A stretch of DNA of 64,000 nucleotides from Candidatus Kapaibacterium sp. (GCA_030830285.1 JAURNF010000218.1:1-64000); one strand, 5' to 3'. Counted from the stretch's first letter, positions 8,106-17,801 are shown. Translations and numbers: made by a program. Notes: generated by a model not told the origin, from the sequence alone.

Positions 8106-11100
8106 ATGCTTCGCCAGCGACCACACCGCCACGCTTGGTGTCGACCATATTCATGGCCGCTGTGGCGCATATTGACTGGACTGATTGTTCTCGCCGTTTC
8201 AACATTTGACGCGTCAGCGCAATCACCTTCAACGTCGACATGGTACTTCGGTAATCGCGCAGGGATAGCATTCCGAGATGGCGGTGTTCAGGTGCTCGCC
8301 GACGGACAGATGTCAACGTCAGAAGGGTGCGCAACTATCTCTGATCCAGCTACAGGTGAACTGTTGTTCTACACCGACGGCATTACCGTTTGGAATCGAC
8401 TCCACGAAGTGATGCCGAATGGAACAGGGCTGTTTGGCGATCGTTCAACTGCGCAAAGTGCAATCATTGTTCCAGCGCCTGGACGTCCATCGATTTACTA
8501 CATCTTCAATCCCGCAGCGATCTCTGCATCGAACCTTGGTGATCGATGCTTGTGTTTGTACTACTCCATCGTCGACATGCGCAACGACGCTGGGTTCGGC
8601 GATGTGATCAAGAAGAATGATCTGCTGCTGAACGACGTAACCGAACACATCACTGCAACAGCCGACTGTCAAGGCGATGGATGGTGGATCATCACGCGCA
8701 GTCGCAGCACGCGACACTTCTACAGTCTCCATCTCACACGCTTAGGTCTATCGACTGCACCGGTTGTTTCTGACGCAGGGTATCCTTCGACAGCGATTCG
8801 TGGTGAAGGCCAGATGCATGTCTCACCGAATGGACAGCATCTGATCTACACGTCAATGACTGGTCGAACGCTGTTATACGATTTCGATGGTGAGGCTGGC
8901 AAGGTCACCTATCGAACACTTTTGTTCCCCATTGATGCGTACGGAAAGCACTACGGCGCTGCGTTTTCACCCAATAGTGAAAAGGTCTACGTCAACGTTG
9001 CGAACATCTCCGAGCTGGCACGCACGGAAATCGTACAGTTCGACATCACCGAGCGGGATCCCGAACTCGTGATGAAGTCGGGGTACATTCTTGCTGAATT
9101 GAACGATGTGTACACGCACGTTCCATTGCAACTCGCTCCCGATGGGAAGGTTTACGTTGGCAGACCTGGGCAGCCTTGGCTTGCAGCCATTGAACGTCCA
9201 AATGAAGATTCAGCACGCGCCATGTTTCGCGACTCTGTGGTTCGTCTCACGGGCTCGTGTCAATTCGGATTGCCAAACATTCCGGGCACGTTGCTTGTAG
9301 ATCAGGCAACACGACAAACAGCATGCAGTTTGCCGCGAGCTGCGTTTTCACTCACTGACAGCGTGTGTGCTGGATCGTGTGTAGTTCTCAAGGACCTGAG
9401 CACAGGCACCATTGCAACATGGCAATGGGGCGTGATGAATGGAACGCCATCGACGACCTCATTGCAGAGTCCGACGGTGTGCTTCACAAAACCCGGGATA
9501 CATGCCATCCGATTGATCGTTGCCAACGGATACGGTGCAGATACCGCATTCAACACCATCACTGTTCTCCCGCAACCCACCCTCGTGATCGACTCAGTGG
9601 GTGAACAGTGCGCGTATGAACCTGTGCGACTACGTGTATCTGGTGCGGCAACATATGAATGGTCCCCAGCATCTGTGTTCGACGACCATACACGCCCCGA
9701 TCCTATTGCCCGTGTGAGTAGCACAACGCGCTTTGTTGTGATTGGTACAAGCGCCGAGGGGTGCCGTGATACGGCTACCGTACTTGTTCGTGTGAGTGAC
9801 ATGGATGCCGATGGCGATGCTACGATTTGTCGTGGCACATCAGTTCCATTGCGCGTGCGTGGTGCGGAACAGGTGTCCTGGATACCAACAACAGGTTTGT
9901 CCGACCCAACGTCGATGGACCCAATCGCGCGTCCTATGGTGACCACAGCATACGTCGCAACGATGACGACTGACGACTGTGTGGTTTTGGATACGGTGAT
10001 CATCACAGTGGTTGACGACTTTGATGTAACGATTACAGGACAGCTTCGTGGATGCCCTGGCGATACCGTGACGCTTACTGCATCAGTTGGTGCAACGCAT
10101 CAGTGGCAAGGCCAGGGAATCATTGGAACCGATGGTGCTTCTGCACGTGTGGTCATTGGATCAACACTGCAGCGCATTTACGTAACAGCAATCAGTGGCG
10201 ATTGTGAGGATGTTGACTCCGTAACGGTTACACCTCTGCCAGTGCCGACACTCTCTGTGCCCTTAAGCATCAGCGTGTGTCGTGGAGAGTCGGCAGTGAT
10301 TACTGCTCAAACTAGCGGCGACATAACGCAATGGTCTCCGTCGATTGATCTCGATCAAGACACGAGCGCCATAGTAACTGTTACGCCAACTGCATCACGC
10401 ACATACATTGTTCGCGCGACATTGCGAGACGGATGTTCCATTGCTGATACGGTGCGTGTCGTGGTGGTTGACCCTCCGACAATCGAGGCAGGACCAGACG
10501 TGTTTCTGTGCAGTGGTGAGTCGATCCAGATTGCTGCATCAGGAAGCGCTGATCGTGTGGAATGGTCACCTACCGATGGATTGTCAGATCCCTCCGCTCT
10601 TGCTCCAATTGCATCACCCTCGATAACAACTACCTATGTGATGCGAGGTCTTAGTGGATCGTGCGAAACGCTTGACACGATGACAATCGTTGTATCAACA
10701 TTCGACGTCCAAGCATCGGCCGACACAGCAATTTGTCTTGGCGAGACTGTTCAACTCACTGCTACTGGTGCTGGACGATATGTGTGGTCACCTTCAACTG
10801 GACTCGATGATCCGCGTAGTGCTCGACCACTTGCACGTCCGGCAGTAACAACAACGTACACTGTAACTGGCTACGATGCGCGCGACTGCGACGAGCGAGC
10901 AACGGTAACAATCACCGTTCGAGATACCACGCCAATCGTGCTCTCTGCTGGCAGTGTTACGGCACGAGCTGGAACGGAAGACCTCGGCATTCCAATCTTT
11001 GTCGAAGTGCCATCATGGCGCTTGCCACTGCGGATCTCTGAGCTTCGTGCAACAATGGTGCACGATGCATCGATATTTATTCCCGACTCAACAGATCGTG

Positions 11101-11621
11101 GCGCAGTTCGTACGAGTGTGCGAGGCAATGATCGTTTATCGTACCTCGTTGTTCGTGATCAGCTCATTATCGCTCCGCGACAAAAGATCACGGAAGTACG
11201 GGGGCTTGTGCTAGCAAGCAGCGTCGAAACAGTTCCGATCTCATGGGAAGACGTCACATGGTCGGGCGAGTCGTGTCCAACTGTTCGTACAACGCAAGGT
11301 CTGCTCTACGTCACAGGTTGCAACATCATCAATCGCATGCTGCGCAACTTCGATGCACCAACGGTGCGAGCACAACAGCGCACTGCGTCGGACGTACTTG
11401 ATGTGGAATTGAAGAGCACAATGCCAGGCTCGTACGTGTTGCGTCTCGTGCAGACCGACGGCCGGATCGTATGGTCGACGACGCACGAGAGTGTCTATGG
11501 CAAGCACACAACCCCAGCGTTGTTCGCAATTGACATGTCGGTGTTTCAGAGCGGCTCGTACATGCTCCACATCGTGATGCCCAACACAGTCGAAACGATC
11601 CCTGTGATGTGGGTCAAGTAA
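8106..11621 (+). CDS. PKD/Ig-like repeat surface protein, probable T9SS cargo
   Basis: This is a 1171-residue secreted protein. After a basic N-terminus and a hydrophobic segment (about 17-35), residues 40-430 form a beta-propeller-like region found in gliding-motility-type Bacteroidota proteins: WYFGNRAGIAF, LLFYTDGITVWN, LVYTS-like strands and repeated G-K-V-Y strands. A PKD domain follows (about 440-520, FTKPGIHAIRL). After it come roughly six Ig-like modules of 80-90 residues marked by repeated Y/W-x-W-S-P and TTTYV motifs. The last 90 residues look like a sorting domain (SGSYMLHIV, then MWVK). It is predicted to be exported by Sec and T9SS and to sit on the cell surface, with an adhesive or structural role. 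No enzyme motif is seen. Confidence 0.8.
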   Translation: MLRQRPHRHAWCRPYSWPLWRILTGLIVLAVSTFDASAQSPSTSTWYFGNRAGIAFRDGGVQVLADGQMSTSEGCATISDPATGELLFYTDGITVWNRLHEVMPNGTGLFGDRSTAQSAIIVPAPGRPSIYYIFNPAAISASNLGDRCLCLYYSIVDMRNDAGFGDVIKKNDLLLNDVTEHITATADCQGDGWWIITRSRSTRHFYSLHLTRLGLSTAPVVSDAGYPSTAIRGEGQMHVSPNGQHLIYTSMTGRTLLYDFDGEAGKVTYRTLLFPIDAYGKHYGAAFSPNSEKVYVNVANISELARTEIVQFDITERDPELVMKSGYILAELNDVYTHVPLQLAPDGKVYVGRPGQPWLAAIERPNEDSARAMFRDSVVRLTGSCQFGLPNIPGTLLVDQATRQTACSLPRAAFSLTDSVCAGSCVVLKDLSTGTIATWQWGVMNGTPSTTSLQSPTVCFTKPGIHAIRLIVANGYGADTAFNTITVLPQPTLVIDSVGEQCAYEPVRLRVSGAATYEWSPASVFDDHTRPDPIARVSSTTRFVVIGTSAEGCRDTATVLVRVSDMDADGDATICRGTSVPLRVRGAEQVSWIPTTGLSDPTSMDPIARPMVTTAYVATMTTDDCVVLDTVIITVVDDFDVTITGQLRGCPGDTVTLTASVGATHQWQGQGIIGTDGASARVVIGSTLQRIYVTAISGDCEDVDSVTVTPLPVPTLSVPLSISVCRGESAVITAQTSGDITQWSPSIDLDQDTSAIVTVTPTASRTYIVRATLRDGCSIADTVRVVVVDPPTIEAGPDVFLCSGESIQIAASGSADRVEWSPTDGLSDPSALAPIASPSITTTYVMRGLSGSCETLDTMTIVVSTFDVQASADTAICLGETVQLTATGAGRYVWSPSTGLDDPRSARPLARPAVTTTYTVTGYDARDCDERATVTITVRDTTPIVLSAGSVTARAGTEDLGIPIFVEVPSWRLPLRISELRATMVHDASIFIPDSTDRGAVRTSVRGNDRLSYLVVRDQLIIAPRQKITEVRGLVLASSVETVPISWEDVTWSGESCPTVRTTQGLLYVTGCNIINRMLRNFDAPTVRAQQRTASDVLDVELKSTMPGSYVLRLVQTDGRIVWSTTHESVYGKHTTPALFAIDMSVFQSGSYMLHIVMPNTVETIPVMWVK

Positions 11622-11636
11622 TTGCGCTGCAAGCGG

Positions 11637-11644
11637 TAGTTTTG
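11637..11644 (+). promoter_or_regulatory. -7 like box (TAnnTTTG) before the TonB receptor gene
   Basis: TAGTTTTG is followed by CTTC and then the ATG at 11649. The motif and its 4-nt spacing are the same as at the response regulator and paaB. No good -33 element is visible at the usual distance. Confidence 0.45.
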
Positions 11645-11648
11645 CTTC

Positions 11649-13775
11649 ATGTACGCCCGACGTTCCCACTCCATGTGGGTGTTTACACTTGCGCTTGTCA
11701 TCATCTCGTTGTCATCACCATCTGTTGCACGTGAGGCCGACTCCGTGCGTGCTCGGACGCTTACCGACAGCTTACGCTCCTATCTCAAGCAACAGGTAGT
11801 CGTTACAGGCACTCGCAATGAAGTGCGCTTGAAGGATTCGCCTGTGCGCGTCGAAGTGATTGGAAAGGACCGAATTGCTGCAACAGGTATGACCGACCTT
11901 GGCGATCTGTTGAAAGAACAGCCTGGATTGCTGATCTCAGGCACGGTGCGCAGTGGCGTGCAAATGAATGGTCTTGGACCAGACTATACGCTGATTTTGA
12001 TTGATGGCCAGCCAGTCATTGGACGTGTTGCAGGTGTTCTGGATCTATCGCGCATTTCCGTTGGCAACATCGAGCGCGTGGAGATCGTGAAGGGACCAAT
12101 GAGTAGCATGTTTGGTAGCGAGGCGCTTGCGGGCGTCATCAACATCATCACCAAGCGTCCGAGCGATGGCATTAATGGTTCCGTCATGCTTCAAGGCCTC
12201 ACACGGGGTCCGCTCGAAGCACGCGTTGAAGGCGGCTGGGGATCGAATGACCTTGAACTCTCTGGTTTCGTAAACCTCAAATCGTCACCAGCATTTTCCC
12301 TTCCACTCGATAGTCTGTCGATTCCCTACGCAGCATTCACTGACGGAACCACACAATTGAAGGCACAGTGGAAGATCGCAAAGGGTTGGACAGCGCGCGG
12401 ATGGCTCCGATTGTTTGGCAGCGAGACGCAGGGTTCATTCGTTGAAAGCGTTGCTGGTCAGATCGCACAGAACACAGGATCTGTCACGCAGTGGGATGCA
12501 TCGAGCACAGTTGGCATCGAGTACCAATCAGGTCGCGCACGACTAACGGTGAATGCGTATGGCTCGACATTCCACGAGCGCTACAACTTCGATGTCAAGC
12601 AGGGCGATGCTGGTTCGATCGACGACCTACGTCGACGCATTGGCAGACTCTACGCGCAATACGACGTACAACTCGGTGCAGCGAATCGTCTGACGGTAGG
12701 CGGCGAGATGTTGTATGATGACATTGAAGGATCTCGGTATCGCGACTCCACGGGGTCGAACCCGTTCTACCGCACAGGTGTTGCATTCGCCCAGTGGGAA
12801 GGCATGCCGTTGGATTGGATCTCCTACGTGCTGAGTGCTCGCTACGATGGCAACAATGTCTTTGGCGATGCATTCAGTCCGCGCTTCTCACTACTCTGGA
12901 AACCAGGTGAGCATCTCCGCGTGTCTGGCTCCATTGGTACCGGCTTTAAAGCGCCCGACTTCCGTCAGCTGTACGTGACGTTCTCTAATCGATTGGCTGG
13001 CGCCGGGTACGACCTCATTGGTGCGGAACGTCTCGGCAGGACGTTGGAACCGGAACGGAGTCTGTCGTCAGACATTGCCTTGCGGTACGAAGACGGACAG
13101 CGCGAGCTTTCGTCGCGTGTCTCGTTGCTGTACAGCGCTGAGCTTCGCTTCTTCCGCAATGATCTACGCAACCTGATTGAATTCTACTACGTCACCTCAC
13201 TCAATGGACGTGATGTATACTCGTATCGCAACATCTCACGTGCGTTCACACAGGGCATCGAAGCTAACCTCCGTCTTGCCGTAGCGAAGGAAAACGGTGC
13301 GATGTACACCATCATGGGTGGCTATCAGTATCTCGATGCGAACGACGTACAAGTGCTCGAGGCAATCGCAAACGGACAGGCCGGTACGATTGCTGGGCCG
13401 TTGCGCAGAGAAGACTATCACGGGCTGTGGGGCAGGTCGCGACACAGTGGAACTGTGCGACTTCAATACGATGCACCGGAGCGACTCTGGAGTGCAAACA
13501 TTCGTGCGCAATTCGTTGGTCGCTATGGCGATGAATCACTCGACAAGAATGGACCCGTGATAACCGATCCACCGCGGAAGGTGCTGGATCGTGAAGACGA
13601 GTTCGTAGCGGGCTACGTTGTGCTGAACATGGGTGGTACCTACACGCTCTCCATCGCAGAGCGTCGCGTCGTTATTGGTGCGGGCATCAACAATCTGCTC
13701 GACCGCTTTCATCCGACGCTGATACCGAGTCTCGTTGGACGTCAGTTCTATCTCCAACTCACCGTGCCACTATAA
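11649..13775 (+). CDS. TonB-dependent outer-membrane receptor
   Basis: This is a 708-residue protein with an N-terminal signal peptide (about 8-27). The plug domain has the canonical opening QQVVVTGTRNEVRLKDSPVR, with the SVEVI-like strand and the IERVEIVKGPMSSMFGSEALAGVINIITK motif group at about residues 130-170. The rest is an outer-membrane beta-barrel with alternating strands, including the conserved GTGFKAPDFRQLY region (about 430-445), and it ends in an aromatic barrel strand (FYLQLTVPL). The closest type is BtuB/FepA/CirA, so the substrate could be a siderophore, cobalamin or another metal complex; nothing here decides it. It has no N-terminal carboxypeptidase-like (SusC) domain and no SusD gene is adjacent. 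It ends 14 nt from the convergent paaD. Confidence 0.93.
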   Translation: MYARRSHSMWVFTLALVIISLSSPSVAREADSVRARTLTDSLRSYLKQQVVVTGTRNEVRLKDSPVRVEVIGKDRIAATGMTDLGDLLKEQPGLLISGTVRSGVQMNGLGPDYTLILIDGQPVIGRVAGVLDLSRISVGNIERVEIVKGPMSSMFGSEALAGVINIITKRPSDGINGSVMLQGLTRGPLEARVEGGWGSNDLELSGFVNLKSSPAFSLPLDSLSIPYAAFTDGTTQLKAQWKIAKGWTARGWLRLFGSETQGSFVESVAGQIAQNTGSVTQWDASSTVGIEYQSGRARLTVNAYGSTFHERYNFDVKQGDAGSIDDLRRRIGRLYAQYDVQLGAANRLTVGGEMLYDDIEGSRYRDSTGSNPFYRTGVAFAQWEGMPLDWISYVLSARYDGNNVFGDAFSPRFSLLWKPGEHLRVSGSIGTGFKAPDFRQLYVTFSNRLAGAGYDLIGAERLGRTLEPERSLSSDIALRYEDGQRELSSRVSLLYSAELRFFRNDLRNLIEFYYVTSLNGRDVYSYRNISRAFTQGIEANLRLAVAKENGAMYTIMGGYQYLDANDVQVLEAIANGQAGTIAGPLRREDYHGLWGRSRHSGTVRLQYDAPERLWSANIRAQFVGRYGDESLDKNGPVITDPPRKVLDREDEFVAGYVVLNMGGTYTLSIAERRVVIGAGINNLLDRFHPTLIPSLVGRQFYLQLTVPL

Positions 13776-13789
13776 GCATGCGAGCAGCA

Positions 13790-14272
13790 TCACACAGGCT
13801 TAAAGCCTTCGAATGCCTGAAGACATGCATTGCAGTAGTGCAATGATCTGCACAATGTCGGACCAAACGGACTCTTGAGATCCGTGTCGCGTGAGCCGCA
13901 GTACGGACACGCTACATTGTTTAACACATCGAGCTTCAGCGTCAGTGTATCGAACTGCTCAGGTGGTGCAAGTCCGTGTTTCAACAACGCAGCACGTCCA
14001 GCCTCTGTGAGACGATTTGTTGTCCAAGGTTCGTCGAAGTTTACATCGACAGTAACGTGTGTCACGCCAAGTGCACGCACAGCAGCTTCAACATCGCTGC
14101 GCATCACATCAATTGCCGGGCACCCAACGAACGTCGGCGTCATCGTTACGTGCACATCGTCATCGCTACGCACATCAACATTGGTGATGATGCCCATGTC
14201 GTACACCGAGATTGTAGGAATCTCCGGATCACGAACTGAGAGCAATGCTTCAATGACGTCGTTGTTGGTCAT
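13790..14272 (-). CDS. paaD: Phenylacetyl-CoA epoxidase-associated protein PaaD
   Basis: This is a 160-residue protein with an N-terminal MIP18/DUF59 domain (LLSVRDPEIPTISVYDMGI, then TPTFVGCPA) as in SufT-type Fe-S maturation factors. Its C-terminal zinc-ribbon-like part carries CPYCGS and a later CNAC. This layout is that of PaaD (PaaJ), which is needed for the Fe or Fe-S state of the PaaABCE epoxidase that attacks the aromatic ring of phenylacetyl-CoA. It follows paaC after one nucleotide and is the last gene of the paaBCD operon. It ends 14 nt from the convergent TonB receptor gene. Confidence 0.92.
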   Translation of the reverse strand: MTNNDVIEALLSVRDPEIPTISVYDMGIITNVDVRSDDDVHVTMTPTFVGCPAIDVMRSDVEAAVRALGVTHVTVDVNFDEPWTTNRLTEAGRAALLKHGLAPPEQFDTLTLKLDVLNNVACPYCGSRDTDLKSPFGPTLCRSLHYCNACLQAFEGFKPV

Positions 14273-14273
14273 A

Positions 14274-15029
14274 CTACCATTCAGCCGATGGATCGAGGCG
14301 ATACACCTCTGTCATTTCATCGAGCATCGGTTGCAGATGATCCGTGTGATATCCCTTGCGTCCACCAAACTGCGCGTCCGCTGTTGAAGGCACATCAAGT
14401 GTCGAAGGTGCTAGGAGCTCGGCAACCATCGCTAACCAGCGCTCTTGCGTTGCGGCTTCGCCAATGCAGATACCTTCGTCGATAAGCGCTTGTTCGTGAT
14501 TACCCGGCTCAAACATACCCAGTGCGTATGGCCACGCTTCACGGAGGGCCGACTGCATGCGGGCGTGCGATTCTTCGTTCCCCTTTGCTCCGAGCTGCAC
14601 CATCCATGTTTGTGCATGGTACAAGTGATACTTGAGCTCGCCATGAATCTTGCGAGCAAGCTTCGCAAGCGGCTCAACGCTGCTCTGTGACAGTGCTGTC
14701 CAACGCACGTATTCAGCGACATCAAACAAGAAGTGGCGTACGAGTGAGAAGTCGTACTCACCGATCGGTAGTTCAACGAAATGCGAGCAACGCATGTGCT
14801 CTGCGTTGCGCATGAAGGCAGCCGTATCAGGCTCTGGCTCGCCACAGAGCTCATGCATGATCGCATACAATGCTTGGGCGTGACCCAGCTTGTCTTGTGC
14901 AATCGATGAGAAGGCGATGTCTTCTTCCAAGATCGGACCCAGTCCTGTCCACTCAGAGTGGCGATGTGCAAGGACCAACTCATCATCTGCCATACGATAG
15001 CAGAGATCTGCAAGCGCAGCAGTGTTCAT
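14274..15029 (-). CDS. paaC: Phenylacetyl-CoA epoxidase structural subunit PaaC
   Basis: This 251-residue protein matches the PaaC ferritin-like fold: LADDELVLAHR-type start, GPILEEDIAFSSIAQDKLGHA, a long helical core with FDVAEYVRW and KYHLYHAQTW, and the C-terminal GGRKGYHTDHLQPML motif. In the epoxidase, PaaC is the structural partner of the catalytic di-iron subunit PaaA. Its ATG overlaps the paaB stop as ATGA. No paaA lies in the window, so the catalytic subunit must be encoded elsewhere if the complex works. Confidence 0.94.
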   Translation of the reverse strand: MNTAALADLCYRMADDELVLAHRHSEWTGLGPILEEDIAFSSIAQDKLGHAQALYAIMHELCGEPEPDTAAFMRNAEHMRCSHFVELPIGEYDFSLVRHFLFDVAEYVRWTALSQSSVEPLAKLARKIHGELKYHLYHAQTWMVQLGAKGNEESHARMQSALREAWPYALGMFEPGNHEQALIDEGICIGEAATQERWLAMVAELLAPSTLDVPSTADAQFGGRKGYHTDHLQPMLDEMTEVYRLDPSAEW

Positions 15030-15421
15030 TCTGTTGTTCCTTCCTGGGATTGCTTCTTGAACGCTTCGACCTTGTTGCGCACCATGTACGCACCAACATC
15101 ACGATACTTCTTCTCCGGTGTTGTTGCGAAGATGTCAGCATCTTCGGCTGACATCGTGAACACATCACGCGTATTCACGACCCACAGATTCGTGGTCTGA
15201 CCGCGACGTCCATACTGTTCCTTCGCGAGCAACAGAGCGAGCTCGTGGTTTGGAGCATGAACGCAGCCGACATGCGTGTGATGGGCACCAGTCTTCGCCT
15301 GGTGAAACACCTCGAAGGTCTGAAACTGATCCAGCTCTGGTTTTGGTTCCAACGGAGCTGATTGTTCCGCGTCGAGATTCATCCGCGAGACGCGCGGATC
15401 GATAGAAATAATCGTAGCCAT
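15026..15421 (-). CDS. paaB: Phenylacetyl-CoA epoxidase subunit PaaB
   Basis: This is a 131-residue protein. After an unusual 30-residue N-terminal extension (DPRVSRMNL...EPKPELDQ) comes the PaaB core: FQTFEVFHQ, THVGCVHAPNHELALLLAKE and NLWVVNTRDVF. It continues to the VRNKVEAF region. PaaB bridges PaaAC heterodimers in the PaaABCE epoxidase. It is the first gene of the visible paaBCD operon and overlaps paaC by 4 nt. A TATTTTTG box ends 4 nt before its ATG, so transcription probably starts here rather than at an upstream paaA. Confidence 0.92.
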   Translation of the reverse strand: MATIISIDPRVSRMNLDAEQSAPLEPKPELDQFQTFEVFHQAKTGAHHTHVGCVHAPNHELALLLAKEQYGRRGQTTNLWVVNTRDVFTMSAEDADIFATTPEKKYRDVGAYMVRNKVEAFKKQSQEGTTE

Positions 15422-15425
15422 GGCG

Positions 15426-15460
15426 CAAAAATAAGACTGTGGTGTCTGATTATCTCAGAC
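15426..15460 (-). promoter_or_regulatory. -7 like box and inverted repeat before paaB
   Basis: The minus strand reads TATTTTTG (15433-15426), CGCC, then the paaB ATG. Just upstream, 15444-15449 (GTCTGA) and 15455-15460 (TCAGAC) form a perfect 6-5-6 inverted repeat at about -20 to -35. It could be an operator for a PaaR-type regulator, or a hairpin ending the preceding gene. The assignment is inferred from position only. Confidence 0.4.
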
Positions 15461-15467
15461 TTCCTTC

Positions 15468-17771
15468 TTAGCGGTGCACTAAGATTGTAGAGGAGCGTAG
15501 GCGCACACCGCCGGATTCCAGGTGCAACGTGTATGACCCCGACGTAAGATGTCCTACGTCCAACGTGAGGTCGGTGCTGGCCCCTTGCCGCACCTCGTAC
15601 GTCCATTCGCCTACCACACGCCCTGTAACATCGCAGAGAAGCACCTGTACGTCGCGCTGAGGCGCTCCTCGCACGAGAAGCGCACCGATGCGTGCCTCGC
15701 CCGATACAGGCATCGGAAACGGATCGGACAACCGCCACGCATCACCCGCGGAGTACACCAAGGTCATCACATCCACGTTGCAGCGCGACGTGCCCTGGAA
15801 GGTGAGAGGTTGTCCGTTGCTCCGCACAGGGATGTACCACGTTGAGCACGTATCAGGAAGTGCAAGCGTGTCGACAACACGTCCGGTATCGATCGCCGAC
15901 ACACACAACGTGAAGCGTCCAACCTCTTGCGGCGCAATGACCACTGGGAGCTGCGATTGTGGAATCGACACGAACACATTTCCAAGCAGGTATGGTCGTG
16001 CGATTACGAGCGGCTCAGTCGTCGATCGATTGCGAACAACCACGTCGCCACATGCGATCGTGCCAATCGGATGATCTTGCACGACGATGCTGGAATCAGA
16101 TGCTGACGCGAATTGGATCTCGGCCTTGTTACGTGTTTCGAGCTTCACTACCGTAACGGTATCGGAAACTCCTATGCAGCCGAATGAATCAATTACTGTG
16201 ACGTACCACGTGCCCCCTTCACCAACGGTGATGCTCTGCGATGACTCGCCGCTGCTCCACTGATACACATCGAATCCACTCGGTGCGCTGAGCACAACGA
16301 CTTCGTCAAGGCATATGCGTAAGGGGCGATTCGCTTGAATTGTTGGTTCGGGGTTAGGATGAATAACAGCAGTTGCTGCTGCACTACGTGTGCATCCATT
16401 CGTATCCACAACGGTGCACGTGTACTGTCCAGCTGTTGACGCGACAATGCTGCGCGTCGTATCACCAGTGCTCCAGAGGAAGGACACAAACGGCCCCTCG
16501 ACAGTGAGCGTGATGCTATCGCCTTCACACACGAATGGTTTCGAGAGTGTGATCGTTGGCTCCGTCGACGGACGGAAGCGAAGTTCAATTGTATCGGACG
16601 CGCTTTGGCAGGTAGCAGGATCATACACTGTTACGGCGTAGACACCAGCTGTTGTAAGTGCACGCGTTGGTGACGACGCGCCATCGCTCCATTTGATGGC
16701 AGTTTGCGTTGTGATAACGCGTACATCGAGAACTTCGCCTTCGCAGAGCTCTACGACACGTGCGTCTGGCTCAATGCGAACATCAGGTTTTGGTGCCGAG
16801 AAGTTTGTCTTATACACGCCATCACCAACGCACCATCCAAGCGTATCGTTGATGAACCACACATCATCGACATTGCCACGAATGCCACAGTTGCGACGCG
16901 TCCACGACTGACCATAGTCATCGGTGTAGAGTACCGTTCGTTCGTCGCCGACACCCCAGCCTCGGCGTTCATCGATGAGGAACGTGCCGAACATATTGCT
17001 ACCTGTGGGCGACTCGCGCCACGTACGTCCGGCATCGCGACTGAAGCGAAGGCTACCAACGCCACGCGTGTTACCATCGCAATTCGTACCAGATGTTGGC
17101 AGAAGGATCGAGTTGCCAACAACAGAAAGCTCCTCTGTCCAGATCTTTGCACCAGTGCTCGAGTAGAATCGCCATGTACGACCGAAGTCTTCGGTTCGCC
17201 ATAGCACTCCGCTACTGACGGCATATCCAGAGCCATCGCGGAATATCAACCCGTCGCTCAACCCTGATAGTGGTTCACTGGTGTAAAACACCGACCACGA
17301 CTGTCCCGCATCTGTCGTGCGGAAGAAACCTTGCAATCCCGTTGCGCAACCACCAACGAAGTACAGACCCTCACGTTGATTGATCCAGTACGAGCCCCAA
17401 CCCTTTTCGCGATTCGGGTCAAACGGCGAAATGTCTTGCCATGAGCGTCCACCATCAGTACTGCGGAACACTCCTGCTTCTCCCGACGTGTATCCGACTT
17501 GAGGCGTAAGAAACTGCACGTACTCCAGGAATGCGTTCGGTATCTGCGAACCCTGCCACGTCGTTCCACCATCGGTGGTACGAATGATATACCCCTCGAT
17601 GCTACATGCCCACCCATACTGTGGGTTCGAAGGCAAGAAGAACACATCCAGGTAGTATCCGCGATTGTACGGGGCTGGCAGTTGCATCTCTTCCCACTGA
17701 GCGGAGAGCTGTGTCCAACCTGTGACCAGGATGCAAACCGTCAGTATGAGTTGCTTGAGGATGGGATGCAT
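15468..17771 (-). CDS. Ycf48/BNR-like propeller protein with Ig-like repeats and T9SS domain
   Basis: This is a 767-residue secreted protein with a signal peptide (about 5-25, cleavage near LSAQ). Residues 30-320 contain repeated propeller motifs of Ycf48/BNR type (TTDGGTTWQG, STDGGRSWQD, TEDFGRTWRF, TDDYGQSWTR) with the G-W/Y-x-x-G strands between them. Three Ig-like modules follow (about 340-580), each with a W-S-x-G-x-x-S/T core such as FLWSTGDTTRSI and YQWSSGESSQSI. The final 90 residues are a sorting domain with DVTGRVV, LTSGSYTLHL and a basic end. It is a predicted surface protein of unknown role. It starts about 30 nt after the terminator of the giant gene upstream. Confidence 0.83.
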   Translation of the reverse strand: MHPILKQLILTVCILVTGWTQLSAQWEEMQLPAPYNRGYYLDVFFLPSNPQYGWACSIEGYIIRTTDGGTTWQGSQIPNAFLEYVQFLTPQVGYTSGEAGVFRSTDGGRSWQDISPFDPNREKGWGSYWINQREGLYFVGGCATGLQGFFRTTDAGQSWSVFYTSEPLSGLSDGLIFRDGSGYAVSSGVLWRTEDFGRTWRFYSSTGAKIWTEELSVVGNSILLPTSGTNCDGNTRGVGSLRFSRDAGRTWRESPTGSNMFGTFLIDERRGWGVGDERTVLYTDDYGQSWTRRNCGIRGNVDDVWFINDTLGWCVGDGVYKTNFSAPKPDVRIEPDARVVELCEGEVLDVRVITTQTAIKWSDGASSPTRALTTAGVYAVTVYDPATCQSASDTIELRFRPSTEPTITLSKPFVCEGDSITLTVEGPFVSFLWSTGDTTRSIVASTAGQYTCTVVDTNGCTRSAAATAVIHPNPEPTIQANRPLRICLDEVVVLSAPSGFDVYQWSSGESSQSITVGEGGTWYVTVIDSFGCIGVSDTVTVVKLETRNKAEIQFASASDSSIVVQDHPIGTIACGDVVVRNRSTTEPLVIARPYLLGNVFVSIPQSQLPVVIAPQEVGRFTLCVSAIDTGRVVDTLALPDTCSTWYIPVRSNGQPLTFQGTSRCNVDVMTLVYSAGDAWRLSDPFPMPVSGEARIGALLVRGAPQRDVQVLLCDVTGRVVGEWTYEVRQGASTDLTLDVGHLTSGSYTLHLESGGVRLRSSTILVHR

Positions 17772-17801
17772 AGTGTGATGATGTAGTGACGGCCCCAGCC
17801 C

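Noticed and set aside
9302..10006. Minus-strand open frame of 234 codons opposite the PKD surface protein
   Set aside because: Shadow of a repetitive Ig-like region.
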